Shown in pieces: positions 22,301 through 33,214 of a DNA stretch of 64,000 bases. The notes below the pieces were generated by a model. It had not been told where the DNA came from. It did not search any database and saw only the letters and a list, made by a program, of their open reading frames with translations. Every line of letters begins with the position of its first letter. Within the stretch, counting starts at the first letter, position 1. Source of the DNA: Trissonchulus latispiculum (Eukaryota; Nematoda; Enoplea; Enoplida; Ironidae); NCBI GenBank assembly GCA_030248195.1, contig JASAND010005550.1, positions 1-64,000 of the forward strand, read 5' to 3'. The translations under genes were made by a program, and so were the position numbers.

Positions 22301-25300
22301 GACAAAAACTTTTGTCCCTCCATTTTCCATATTTCCTGTGACCTTCTGCGCAAGACGGTCGTAGAAAATATGCAAACTTAATTTAATAATTGTCAAATTT
22401 GAAACTTTTGAATTAACCAAATTTGAAAATTTGAACTTAATTTGCCAATGGTGCAATGTGGCAAATTGAGTATGGAATGTCGTTATAGTGTGTTTACAAG
22501 CATGTTCTGGCCTGACTGTTACATAAATGTTGCAAAATTGTAGAAAATGTCAATAAAACAATTGTATTTGGTGTATATAACTGCTTAAAAATTATAAAAA
22601 CCATTTATTTCTGTAGTTATAAACCATTATTACAACTTATACAATAAACATTGTGAAACATAATAAAAAACATTATTTAAAACCAATTTTAGTTTTTACC
22701 AACTTTTGCATTATCAAAGCTGTTTACTACATATTACCAAGAGATATTACCGTTAGCTGTATAAACAACCTTAGCTTATATTTTCATGACAAAGCTTTAA
22801 GCATTTAAAATTAATTAATCTTGATACCCTTAGATTGATTCCATCATTTAAATATTTAATTTTAAGTATGATTTAAATTTACTTTAGCTTAATTATTTAA
22901 TCTAAATGTTAATTTTAAAACAGTAAAGTAGATAAAATTTTTAATAAATTTACCTCTAATTCAGTGGTAGGCCCTTACCGTTCAAGCGAATACATCCTAT
23001 GTAGTAAATTTTCTTGGACAGTATACTAAAACTGTAATACAGTACTAATGGACTAACGATAGTAAAAACGTCAGTTGTAGTACATCTTCCTAGTGTAATT
23101 TTCTGAACAATAGACATGTCCATTTTCACCCCACCCTCTTGAACATGGTCTCACAAATTGTTTCCTAAAATTGCAAATAATTTGGAGGGGGATAAACTTA
23201 GTTTAAATATTTTCTAATTTTTTAGATAAAATATTACTTTTGTTACGCAGGTTGCTACTACAGCTTAGCTTAGTCGCTAGTTAGCTAGAATAAATTAACT
23301 TATGCCTAATGCTTGGCTTAGCTACATTCCCCCCCCTGAAAACTTGTGGGGGGGGGGGAGAAGTCTATTTGCATTCACTGAGTGACCCATGGTCAACCTC
23401 TTAGTCAAAATAGGTACAAGCCTTTTGTCACTCTACAAGGTTGAGAACAAATGTCCCATTGTTCTTCAGCTGAATTTTCATGGACAGAATTTCAATAGAA
23501 ATGGAAAGGGGGAAGGCAGGGGCCACGTCTGTTTACTTGGACTCTAATTGTCCATGAGAAAAGTGCTACCTCAATTAGTATATACGTCATATATGTATAT
23601 GTATATGTATATATTGTACATATGGTTTATATATAGCATTATATGTAAAAGGTACAGTACCATATTTCATGTGGCTAACCTTTCATGTATGGTAATTTAC
23701 AGTTGCACGTGATGTATAAAAATATTAATTTTGTCTTCGTATATAGCAACTATGTAGTATGTACGCATATACTTTTCTGAAAATCCTAATTTTAGCATAC
23801 AAATTTTATGAGGAAAACATGCATATACAACATGTGTTAAATTTTCAGTATATGCTTGCTTGAAGTGGGCCCCCTTAAAATGCTCTAGGGTTAATGGACA
23901 GTACAAAAGTGCTTCGAAGGGGGTCAGAGGTGACACCCTTGGAATTTATGTCAATTTTGGTTCAGAAAATGGATTTTCCTTAATTTAGTGAACTCAAATT
24001 TCAATCCTACAATAGCTGCAATTAGTGGTGTGTGGATAATGAGTGCTAATCAAAGTAAACATGGCTACTTCGCTCGTGTGACGTAATTTTATTATGGTTT
24101 CTGCCTCCGTTGAAAGTCGTGTAACGAACACTGTTGTGTAAAAATTTAATTTGTGGATAAGAAATAAGAAGTCGAATAGGAATTAGAAAGAAGAAAAGAT
24201 TTTCCAGATTACCCCCCGCAGTAGCTACACTCACAGGTCGCAAAACGTAGCCGATTGAGTTCAATTAAACCAAGTCTGATCTGGTAATTTAGAGAAAATC
24301 ATATGCGCTAACTTTTGCTCAGATCGGTACATATACAGAATAATAACAAGCAATATTATCTGCAAAAGATTAAATGTTGTCACAGGAACATTTTCATAAA
24401 TTGTAGGCCTGTTGCGCAATTATTTTAGTTGAATTTTACTGAAAAATTTAGCAAAAGCCGCCCAATTTTGACCAGGTCAGACTTCAATTCTTATGATACA
24501 AAACCATATTTTTGTTTGATTAGCATTTACTGCATTCATCCCTGATGAACTCTCTAAGATTTTTCAATGTTTGCATGTTTTAATTATTTATTTATTGTGA
24601 TTAATAAAGCATGCCAGCTGAACTTTCAACTTTGGTCTTTCAAAGTTTGCTGCAAATACCCGAACCGGCACCTTAAGTCATGTATACGCATTTATAGCGA
24701 AATACATTCTAATCAAGCAAATTGCGTGCGAGAGCTCGGGCGGAGCAAACATAAGAGACCTGCTGCGCTGAGGCGCAGCAGGAAAAATAAACGCATATAA
24801 ATCCTAATCCTGCTGTTTAGCACCTCTGCATATACTTATAGTGGCACTTTCAGAAAAGAGATAAGCGGAGTTAAGCACTAATCTTGATGGCGTATTCTGG
24901 GTTGTCCTACATCTGGATTGCCCTACACTTGCTGATTTGCTCTTTGTAAATGCACGTGTTAATTGTGCCCGCCTACTAGGTAGATAGTGTAAACTACAGT
25001 ATGACGTCTCACGTATACAATAGCTGACCAATTCCTTAAATTTTAAATGTAAATGTATTATACGGTTAAGGGTATATACGTAATGAGTTTTTAATGTTGC
25101 CTTCGTGGCATTGTAAAACATTTTAACTTCAAATTTTAGAATCTACTTGAAAATGACATCTGATATATGATATGAAAATCTCATTTAGGTGAAATGATAA
25201 GCAAAGTTTAGCGAGTGTTTTCAAAAGCTGTTTTACCACCTAAAAGTTTCTAAAATTTAACTTAATACCAGCATAGTTTTTGGAATCGGCAGAAATTGAA

Positions 25301-25930
25301 GAATTTAGTTTCCTTTGCTTTAGCAATTTCTACAAATCTAAACTTTTAACGAATTTCAAATTTAAAGTAGCACAACATTTTATTTGAATCTTTATAAAAA
25401 CTAAAATGTCAACAAAAAAATATTTTCCACATGAAGACAATTTGTATTACATATAAATTTTTTTAAATTCATTTTTAAAACAAGTTTCTGCATAAAGTGA
25501 GCGAAATTAGCCCTTCACAGTGACATGTGACATATCTTAATCAATGTGTATTCTTATTTGACCGACGTGTTGAACGAGAACAATATAAATGTTCACGATT
25601 TTGCATATAGTAAGATCTATATATCTATTGAAGTGAAATTTACGAGTTCGAAAAGATCTGATATGGATGTCCGTGGACAACAACTTAACAAAAAGCATTG
25701 AGTAACATTGAGGCATGACCTTGAACCTTGGCATTCCATGACAAAGTTTGGAAACACCGAGGGTCTGGGGCGGAGCCCCCAGGACCGAAAAAATTTTTTG
25801 AAAAACGGGAAAAATTGGTACTGGAAACATTTAAAGTTTTTACTCTTACAAAAGTGAATTTTCCCCCTAAATAATGTTGCGTCTAGCTTGCGTCCCGAAA
25901 CTTTGCGTCCAGACGCACATGGACGCAAAA
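19330..25930. other. Long gene-free stretch
   Basis: Over 6 kb without a supportable gene; the open frames are at most about 105 codons, AT-driven and without domains. It holds scattered G- or C-rich runs (about 21218, 23330-23350), TATA-rich simple sequence (23580-23650) and a stable hairpin (24759-24782). Confidence 0.6.
24759..24782. other. Perfect 10-bp stem hairpin
   Basis: CCTGCTGCGC, loop TGAG, GCGCAGCAGG: a GC-rich perfect stem with a four-base loop in AT-rich DNA. Function unknown; it could be the relic of an inverted-repeat element. Confidence 0.6.
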
Positions 25931-25935
25931 AACCC

Positions 25936-26587
25936 GGGTTTTGGGTCTTTCCCATTATCCCCCCCATAGCTTCGTAGAAGTACTGAAGATGCACACTTTG
26001 GCGGATTGAGTTGAAATTTGGCAGGGGTAGGTTTTCGGACCTGCTGATTTCATAAATGCAAAAATTTTAAAATTTTAAAAAATTTTTAAAAATTTTAAAA
26101 TTTTAGTTTGGTAATGGGGGGACCAAGGGGAACCGAAAAATTTTTTGTCTTCGATTTTGATGAAAAGATGTATATAGGGGTTTTCAGGGACGTAGAACAC
26201 GAATCTGAAATCCCTTTTTCGATCCAGCTTTTCGTTAGCTCAGGCTAAGCTTACATCTTAAGCTTAGAACTTTAGCTTATATTGAGCTAACAAAAAGCTG
26301 GACGGAAAAACGGATATCAGATTCCTGTTCTACGATCCCGAAAACCCCTATTTACATCTTTCAGCAAAATCGAAGACAAAAATTTTTCGGTTCCCCTTGG
26401 TCCCCCCTTACCAAACTAAAATTTTAAAATTTTTAAAAATTTTTTAAAATTTTGAAATTTTTGCATTTTTGAAATCAGCAGGTCCGAAAACCTACCCCTA
26501 CCAAATTTCAACTCAATCCGCCAAAGTGTGCATCTTCAGTACTTCTACGAAGCTATGGGGGGGATAATGGGAAAGACCCAAAAACCC
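25936..26587. mobile_element. Near-continuous 650-bp palindrome (foldback element)
   Basis: Arms of about 325 bp pair from GGGTTTTGGGTCTTTCCC at the left to its near-complement at the right, almost through to the centre at about 26262, with very little loop. Shared landmarks in both arms include ATCCCCCCCATAGCTTCG, CAAAGTGTGCATC and the aaatttttaaaatttt tracts. Antisense and sense open frames at the two ends are mirror copies. A tRNA-like repeat directly abuts the right end. Confidence 0.85.
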
Positions 26588-26614
26588 TGCCTCCGACCCG
26601 AAAAATGCGGACCC

Positions 26615-26680
26615 GAAGTGGAGGTCAAGCCCACAACCTTTGGCGATCTAGCTCAACGTTCTACCGATTCAACCACCTTT
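26615..26680 (-). repeat. Degenerate tRNA-derived repeat
   Basis: On the minus strand TGGTTGAATCGGTAG (26661-26675) resembles an A box, and GGCTTGACCTC (26621-26631) a decayed B box. No functional tRNA fold. Confidence 0.45.
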
Positions 26681-26699
26681 ACAACTTTACACTTTACAA

Positions 26700-28825
26700 C
26701 AATAAAAATATTTAGTAATAAGTAATACTGAACACCAAGCTTTTTGGCAAATTACCTTTCAAGCTTATATTCCAAATAACCGCAGCAGTTCTTTAACATT
26801 TGCGCTCGTTTGTTATAAGTTACATCTGTGGGTTCTCAGAAAATTGTTGGGATATTTGTACGTTTTGCACACCTTGTTAGTGGTAGTGTTTACTGTTTGG
26901 CAGCTCAGACGCAAACATTTCTAAATTTAGCGCTAGAACCTGTGGTAAACTCTAACTTTTACCTTCTGCATTTTCATAAAGAATTGAAGCCTGTAGGGTC
27001 AAATTTACACAAAGTGATACCAAACACCTGCTCAGCAGCAGGAAAATCCGCAAGAAATATGGGCCCGGAAAAGTTTACAAACAACTTCAAGTCATGACTC
27101 AAAAAGGGGAGAGGGAAAGGTTCCCATAAATCAAGCCGGAGGGGAGAGAAGAGGAACTTGAGTCTCAGACATAAATTTAGGACTAAGATTTATGAGAAAT
27201 CTCAGACGTATAGGGAGGGGGGAATTGATTTCTGTGTGTCCAGTGGCCTTTTAAGGAGGAAAAGAAATGCTAATTGATTGAGACTGTGTGTACTAGAAAG
27301 GAAACTTATGTCCATATATAGTAAGCATATAGGCCATATATGTATAATATATGCATTATATAGTGAGATATAAGCTATATATCTATATTAAGCCGTTTAG
27401 CTTTCACTTATGACAGGAATCTAATTTGTGCCCAGTTTCTCTCTTAGTCAGAAAAGATGTAAACATAAATCTAATATTTGACAGAAAAGTCCAAAAATTA
27501 TGTATGGCTCACTCACACTCAAATTTAGGTTCAGGCTACCCTCCTTAGAACTGGAGCTTTACTACAAGGGTTGTGAATGAAAAATTTAACCATTGGTCAG
27601 CACCAAGCTAATTTCATCGTGGCATCGATTTCAAGAGCGAAAACGGAATTTCCGCGTTTTCCTCAAAATTTGGGCAAGTCACAAAAATTTCAATATTTCT
27701 TTTATTGGTTCAGTTAGTTTATTAGAAAGTCCTAGGCTTGCCTGCATCCGCTGCTGTAAACCATTTTGCTGTAGTGTGCTATTGTAAAATTTCAGCCCAC
27801 AAAGTTTAGTGTTAAAATCGACCAAAAGCGGTGATTTTTGGTGAAACGTCATAAATAGAATTCGGCAAATGTGCAGCAAAAAAGCTTGATTCACAGCCTC
27901 TTAGAGGCTGTTCAGTGCTCATTCCAACTTTAAAAACAAGTCCACACTCTACAATCAAGACTTAAGACACACATTTAGGATAGTGCTAAAAATTAGTAGC
28001 GCTGGAGACTGCCACAAAAAAGCCTTCCGGACTTAGTATAAAGGTACCATTCAACGGCAGCAGAGAGATGTACCTATTTCCAGGAAAAGGGGGGAAGAAG
28101 ATACTTCAAGGGAATCTAGCGCCTACCCTGACGATTTAGCAAAATCAATTAGTCTCTAGCCTAAAGGGCTAGAAGCTAGAGTAGATATCTCTCCCTTTAT
28201 ATGGGCAGGCAGGGTTTTCAAAGAGAACTATAGAGCGAAGGCATAAGGCTATGCTATCGTGCGCTACTTAGCCTTATTAATATTTTACTATTTCTATTAG
28301 CAGGGTTCGCGGCTTTCTTCAAGACTTCAGATTAGCACCAACCCCCTACCCCCCCCCCACTCGGAGTTGAAGAAAATTTTTGAGACCCCCTCCCCAGTCT
28401 TGAATCGGTCAATACCAGGTTTAACTCAAAATTCCTTTAATCTAGTCCTTAAAATGATTATTGGGAAAGTTGGATTGCTGCTTGAGGGAACCTGAATACG
28501 GGGCTTTTCACCAAATTTATTTCTGTTCAACTGCCTTAGAATAGACAGAGGTAAAGCCATCTATTCAAGCCGACCGCTTAGCATTATGCTAAATTCCGAC
28601 ACTTTAGATTATGAATGTCTAATTGGACGAGAAAGTTCCCCCTTTGCAACTTATTGGGGGAGCTCATAACTTTTCAGGCATAAGACAGATGTGAGAAACT
28701 TTGTACCAGTCAAAGTTTAGATGCTACACTGCTCTGCTCTGGCTAGAACACTAGACACCTTTGTAAGATGATGTATCAACAATTCATGTGAACGCTGAAA
28801 GGTTGAAATTATGAAAATGGTGAAG
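26700..28825. other. Gene-free AT-rich stretch
   Basis: No open frame with a recognisable domain; the longest is 89 codons (26828-27097 +). A TATA-rich simple stretch lies at about 27310-27400 and a poly-C run near 28345-28360. Confidence 0.55.
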
Positions 28826-28831
28826 TGTAAA

Positions 28832-28912
28832 TACGTGTAGCTTCACTGTTTCTACACTACTGAATAGTTTGAGTTCTAGATCAGCAAAATCAGGTTCGAT
28901 CCCCGCCTTGCA
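28832..28912 (+). repeat. tRNA-derived SINE-like copy
   Basis: TAGCTTCACTGTT (28838-28850) fits an A box and GGTTCGATCC (28893-28902) is a perfect B box, spaced as in a tRNA gene. The surrounding stems do not pair as in a working tRNA. Confidence 0.6.
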
Positions 28913-29656
28913 CGCTTTTCTTCACATCTTTCAATCCAGATTTCTACCATTATAACATATTTCACTCCACGCTAACTTACAGCTGTTTGACGACTTTATA
29001 TTCGCGAGTTTGGGCAGCAACCTTTGAAAATTTGCTCTAAGTTGGGGTCTCTGAGTAATGTGGAAATGGCAAAACTAATTACTAATTACTGGTTACTAAA
29101 TTCGTTCTGTTTTTATCAAAATTTTACCCAGAATACAAAAGGGGAATAAAGGAAGGGTGATGTCCGGCACAAGAATAGATTGAAATTTGCGTACTTTGGA
29201 ATAATTACGAAAAAGGTTTATGGTACCTTTAACTTAAAAAACGTGAATATTTTATTCAAAGCTTCAGCCATTTCGATTCCTCAACGAAACAGAACGTTTG
29301 CTGTTCAGCTCGAAGTGATATCACTACAGTCACATTCAAGTTGCTTTCTGTGCTCTGCAAGAAAAGGTGAAGAATTATGTACAACCAGTTTCCCATTGGA
29401 AATAGGTGTAACATTTCCTGTAGACGAAAATGAGTGCTAACTAAATGTTAGCTGCTTGGAAAGATAGTTGCCGAAGAATTTAAACAGATTCTTTCAAAAT
29501 TACTGCCAAATTTTCCTGATAATTTTGATTTATTTACCCTCGATCGAAACACAGTCTCATTGCATATTTTAAAAATGCCTAATGCCTATTAGCTGGAGTT
29601 CGTTACTCTAAGCGAGAGATTTTAAAACGATTTTGCAAAACTGAGATTATTTTGTT

Positions 29657-29947
29657 TTGAACATCGATTTCTCAAAAACTACTCAATTGATTCATGTTTT
29701 CGGCAGGATGAAAATGCTCACTATCGCGGAGGTGCGTTTTTCTTGGTTTGAGCTAAAACGTCTCCAGTTGCGAAAAAACAATGCAAAGTTGCGAAATATC
29801 GTGTCAGCGCACGTTTGGCGGATTTTCTGGTGCATTAAGACCGATTGAGACAATTCCAACAAATGCCGCTCAGCCCACATGTCCTTCATATCACCGCACA
29901 AACAATACCTTTGGCTGATTCTACCGTTTTGAGAAATCGATGTTCAA
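29657..29947. mobile_element. MITE with 20-bp terminal inverted repeats
   Basis: The ends TTGAACATCGATTTCTCAAA and its complement bracket 291 bp. The interior has short open frames on both strands but nothing recognisable. The target duplication is unclear. Confidence 0.65.
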
Positions 29948-30290
29948 CTATTTTTGGTTTATGTGTGGTAATTGTCAGAAACTTTTTTGTTATTAATTTT
30001 GCTAGTTTTGTAAACTCATGAGAATGTCCTGATCATAAGCTTTAAAACGATGTATAAAGCTCTTTACAACTCACAAAATTACAAAAGTTATATCGTTTCA
30101 AAAAATCACCACAAATACACTGCACAAAAGTATACCACCACCAGTAAACATGCAAGTGAGAGTATCCCATTTCGATCTGGTACCTGCTGGTTTGTGGGGG
30201 AGCTTTGGTCTAATTTGTTGGGTGGGAGGTTAGCCGTTAGCGAGAAGGGCATAGCTTTTGCTCTGATAAGATTGAGGGTGCACAAATATA

Positions 30291-30338
30291 CAATACAATA
30301 CAATACAATACAATACAATACAATACAATACAATACAA
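30291..30338. repeat. (CAATA)n microsatellite
   Basis: Nine to ten tandem CAATA units. The overlapping frames on both strands encode periodic pentapeptide-driven runs and are not genes. Confidence 0.95.
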
Positions 30339-30454
30339 ATGAGTTTACGCATTTGCCCGCATTAATTCCGGCTATACAAATAATTGACGCATTTGCCCGA
30401 GCAGATAGCGATAATTGAGAGATTTGAATGGTGTTTCGCTGTCTGCCGAAGTTG

Positions 30455-30607
30455 TATTCTTCTGGGGCGGCGATTGATTTGTGTGGTCTAGTGTTCTGTT
30501 ATACTTATTATGCTGGTGCTACTAGTTTGTATAAAATGTAGTGCAGCACAAGAGTCTGTTCAGTTTAGCAAATCTGTTAATCGAGATCCGGCCGAGAGGT
30601 CACCACA
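30455..30607 (+). repeat. 5' long terminal repeat of a decayed retrotransposon
   Basis: A direct repeat of 31731-31907, starting TGTATTC and ending CACCACA. Both copies contain GTGGTCTAGTGTTCTGTT and a TATAAAATGTAGTGCAGC promoter-like segment. About 153 bp; the copies are clearly diverged, so this is an old insertion. Confidence 0.7.
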
Positions 30608-30637
30608 CTTTGACGACAAGTGTGTCAGTTGAGCCAC

Positions 30638-31699
30638 ATGGAGAAGATTCCTTGCCCTCCGCCGTTTCTTCCCTGTCCTGGCGAGTCCCCGATTCAATGG
30701 AGAAACTGGCGCCCCATCTTTGAGAGACTCATCTCATCGCGGTTGGTGCCAACTTTGGCGAAAGAAGGACGATTGTTGTCCTCCTAAGTTGCCTCGGCAT
30801 TGAAGGTCAGCCAGTGTACAATACGCTAACGCCAGTAACCAATCCGAATGGAGAAGATCTTACTTACAACGGAGTCCTAGAGACAGTGGATTCCCACTTC
30901 CAACCAAGAGTAAACGTGGTTACCAGCAGATTCCGATTTCGTCAGCGTCGACAAATGCCGAGTTTCAGTTTCGACACATGTTATACTGAGTTACGAACAG
31001 ACATGTGCAGGAGGGGAAATTTTGGGGGGGGGAAGGGCGGCCTGCGGTCGCCGAAAAACCGGTTTTTTCCGGTTTTTTACCGGACAAACCGGATTCGGGG
31101 GGGGGGTGAGGGACCCCTCTGGGGGTGAGTTCAGATCTCGGGGGGGATAAACCCCCCCAAGCACACGTATGGTTACAAAGCCTGGCCTCTGATTGTACGT
31201 TCCGAAACAAAGAAATGGAAGACGAAATGAACCTGGACCAAATATTAAAGTGCTGCGGTTCCAAGGTGCAGACAAGATTGCTACCTGATCCTTGTTAAAG
31301 ATATGAATCTATGCCGTCAGTTTGAACGTCAATGAAGTCAAGGCGTTGTCAAGGTCGTCCCATTAGGTGAACCAATTTCATCGCCAGGAAGCTCATAAAG
31401 TTTCGCAGAGCCAGAAACACAGCCAGTCCAGTGCTGTCAGAAAGCGCTGCAGCTCTGGTTTATCGACAGACGAATCAGTTTTGAGCTTCAAACACGGAAA
31501 AAGATGCGGCGGTTGCGGTTCTTTGGATCATGCAAGTCGAAACAGGAAGTATCCAGCTAGTGGGCGGGAATGCAAAGCTTGCAACAAGATGGGTCACTTT
31601 ATACGGGTATACCGACAGGCTATGAACCGAATCAATACAGTCAACCTCGACCGTGAAAATGAACATGAACTTGAGAAAAATGAAATAATTATAATTTAA
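30638..31699 (+). pseudogene. Degenerate gag gene of a Ty3/gypsy-type LTR retrotransposon
   Basis: The first block starts at an ATG (30638) and has the gag N-terminal pattern PPPFLPCPGESPIQW, ending at a stop after about 50 codons. The second block (30814-31010) contains HFQPRVNVVTSRFRFRQR, the conserved gag core. After it a GC-rich insertion (about 31013-31160) and frameshifts break the frame. The third block (31367-31699) has a zinc knuckle pair, CGGCGSLDHASRNRKYPA and CKACNKMGHF, where some of the expected cysteines have become tyrosine. Order and motifs fit the gag of the lineage that includes Mag-like elements. No pol (protease, reverse transcriptase, integrase) is present between the repeats, so this was either a non-autonomous element or an internally deleted one. 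Confidence 0.85.
31013..31160. mobile_element. GC-rich insertion within the gag remnant
   Basis: G- and C-rich sequence with AACCGGTTTTTTCCGGTTT and runs of G and C interrupts gag-like sequence. The base composition is unlike its neighbours, suggesting a later MITE-like insertion. Exact ends and target duplication not determined. Confidence 0.4.
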
Positions 31700-31730
31700 A
31701 AATATTCTTTAAATATTGGTTGGGGGAAGT

Positions 31731-31907
31731 TGTATTCATGTGGAAGCGGTGACTGATTTATGTGGTCTAGTGTTCTGTTCGACTGATTATGGTAGTGTTA
31801 CTAGTCTCTATAAAATGTAGTGCAGCTGCAGCACAAGAGTCTACTCAGTTTAGTAAATCTTCTAATCGGGATACGGCCGTGTTCACAGCGTAGTAAAGGT
31901 CACTACA
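31731..31907 (+). repeat. 3' long terminal repeat of a decayed retrotransposon
   Basis: It begins TGTATTC directly after a purine run (GGTTGGGGGAAGT) that fits a polypurine tract, and ends CACTACA. It is a direct repeat of 30455-30607 with a short extra segment near the 3' end. Confidence 0.7.
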
Positions 31908-32297
31908 GTGTTTCTTTGTTATCTGCCCAAACACAAGCCTAAATTATCCAATTACCCGGGAACATTCATAAATGCCCGGCTTATGCATTTGCCCGTAACA
32001 TGCAATTTGTTATGAATTGTTTAGATTACGTAGAGATATTTAAACCCCATAGTTTTAAGACAATCTTGATCACCATATTCTCTTAGTTTATCGCTTGCCT
32101 TCTTTGTTTTGAAAATGTTGCCATTTCGTATCAGTTCAACTACGCTTTTATCAGTTCTCTTGTGTTTACATTATACTTAAGTTGCAGCGGAAATGCCTCC
32201 CATTATTCGCAAACTTCTTTTATTGCAAACTTTTATTGCAATTTGAAGGAGCTATCAAAACGCCAGCGCGAATAAACAGCCAAGTTTGCTGCTTTAA

Positions 32298-32540
32298 AGC
32301 CGATCGGGTCAGGTAAGAAGCTTACAATTTTTAATTTATTAAATACCTTATTGTTTAGAGCCGATCGGGTCAGGTAAGAAGTTTACAAATTTTAATTTAT
32401 TAAATACCTTATTGTTTAGAGCCGATCGGGTCAGGTAAGAAGTTTACAGTTTTTAATTTATTAAATACCTTATTGTTTAGAGCCGATCGGGTTAGGTAAG
32501 AAGTTTACAATTTTTAATTTATTAAATACCTTATTGTTTA
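32298..32540 (+). repeat. 61-bp tandem array resembling splice-flanked micro-exons
   Basis: Four tandem units of 61 bp. Each contains a constant 15-mer AGCCGATCGGGTCAG (32298, 32359, 32420, 32481; the last with one change), followed by a donor-like GTAAGAAG and a 46-bp AT-rich segment ending TTATTGTTTAG, an acceptor-like sequence. Each unit therefore reads as acceptor, 15-nt exon, donor. The final unit has lost the AG (TATTGTTTAC). No open reading frame joins the flanks, so the function is unknown. Confidence 0.75.
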
Positions 32541-33140
32541 CCTTTACCTTTTAGTCCGATTGCAAAATTAATTCCAACGGCGAATTGAGCATGGGTTATT
32601 GCGGTGACAGTCTAATGTCTTCACAACTAAACAACGTCTGAATATCTGTCCGATTGGTTGTTTGTTGATTTACGATCAGTGGCTGGCTGGCTGAGGGCTA
32701 AGCTTCTTGGCGTGTAACCAACCAATAATTAGCCGTCTGATTTGGTGTAATTCGGCATATTGTTTTTATTGAGTTTGTCTATGAACTTTCGCTAATCGTT
32801 GTTGTGAGTTGTGAGCATTTCAGCTGCAAATAACGCAAGGGTGTATTGTTGAGTTTTAACAGAATTTCATCGTCAAATTCATAGAAACTTTAGGAACGAT
32901 TTTTGATTTGACTTTTTGAAATCTAGTAGAACTGCTTTGATTGTTTTCTGTTGACTCTAAAAAGCATATACTAGCCCATGTCTTGAAGATAGGCGTGGCA
33001 GCAGAAACAGTGTACATGCATTTACTACAGTGGGGAATATATTTCGCTCCAGCGGAACAAGTTGGCCCCTAAAAGAAGCAATATTCCGCCAATGAGCCGG
33101 AGTACATGCGGCTGCTACACATTTTTTGCATACACATTTT

Positions 33141-33212
33141 TTCGAAGCTAATCAAAAACCATCGATATATTTATTTCTTCGAAGCTAATCAAAAACCATC
33201 GATATATTTATC
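33141..33212. repeat. 37-bp tandem duplication
   Basis: Two adjacent copies containing TTCGAAGCTAATCAAAAACC, starting at 33141 and 33178. A second local duplication, CTTTATAGTTATATA, occurs at about 33322-33365. Confidence 0.9.
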
Positions 33213-33214
33213 TG

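Noticed and set aside
24804..25121. 105-codon antisense frame
   Set aside because: No domain, composition like the surrounding non-coding DNA and no splice context.
30050..30418. 122-codon frame with Gln-Tyr-Asn-Thr periodicity
   Set aside because: The periodic part is the (CAATA)n microsatellite and the rest has no domain.
32298..32540. CRISPR-like array
   Set aside because: Spacers are identical and the genome is eukaryotic; it is a simple tandem repeat with splice-like motifs.
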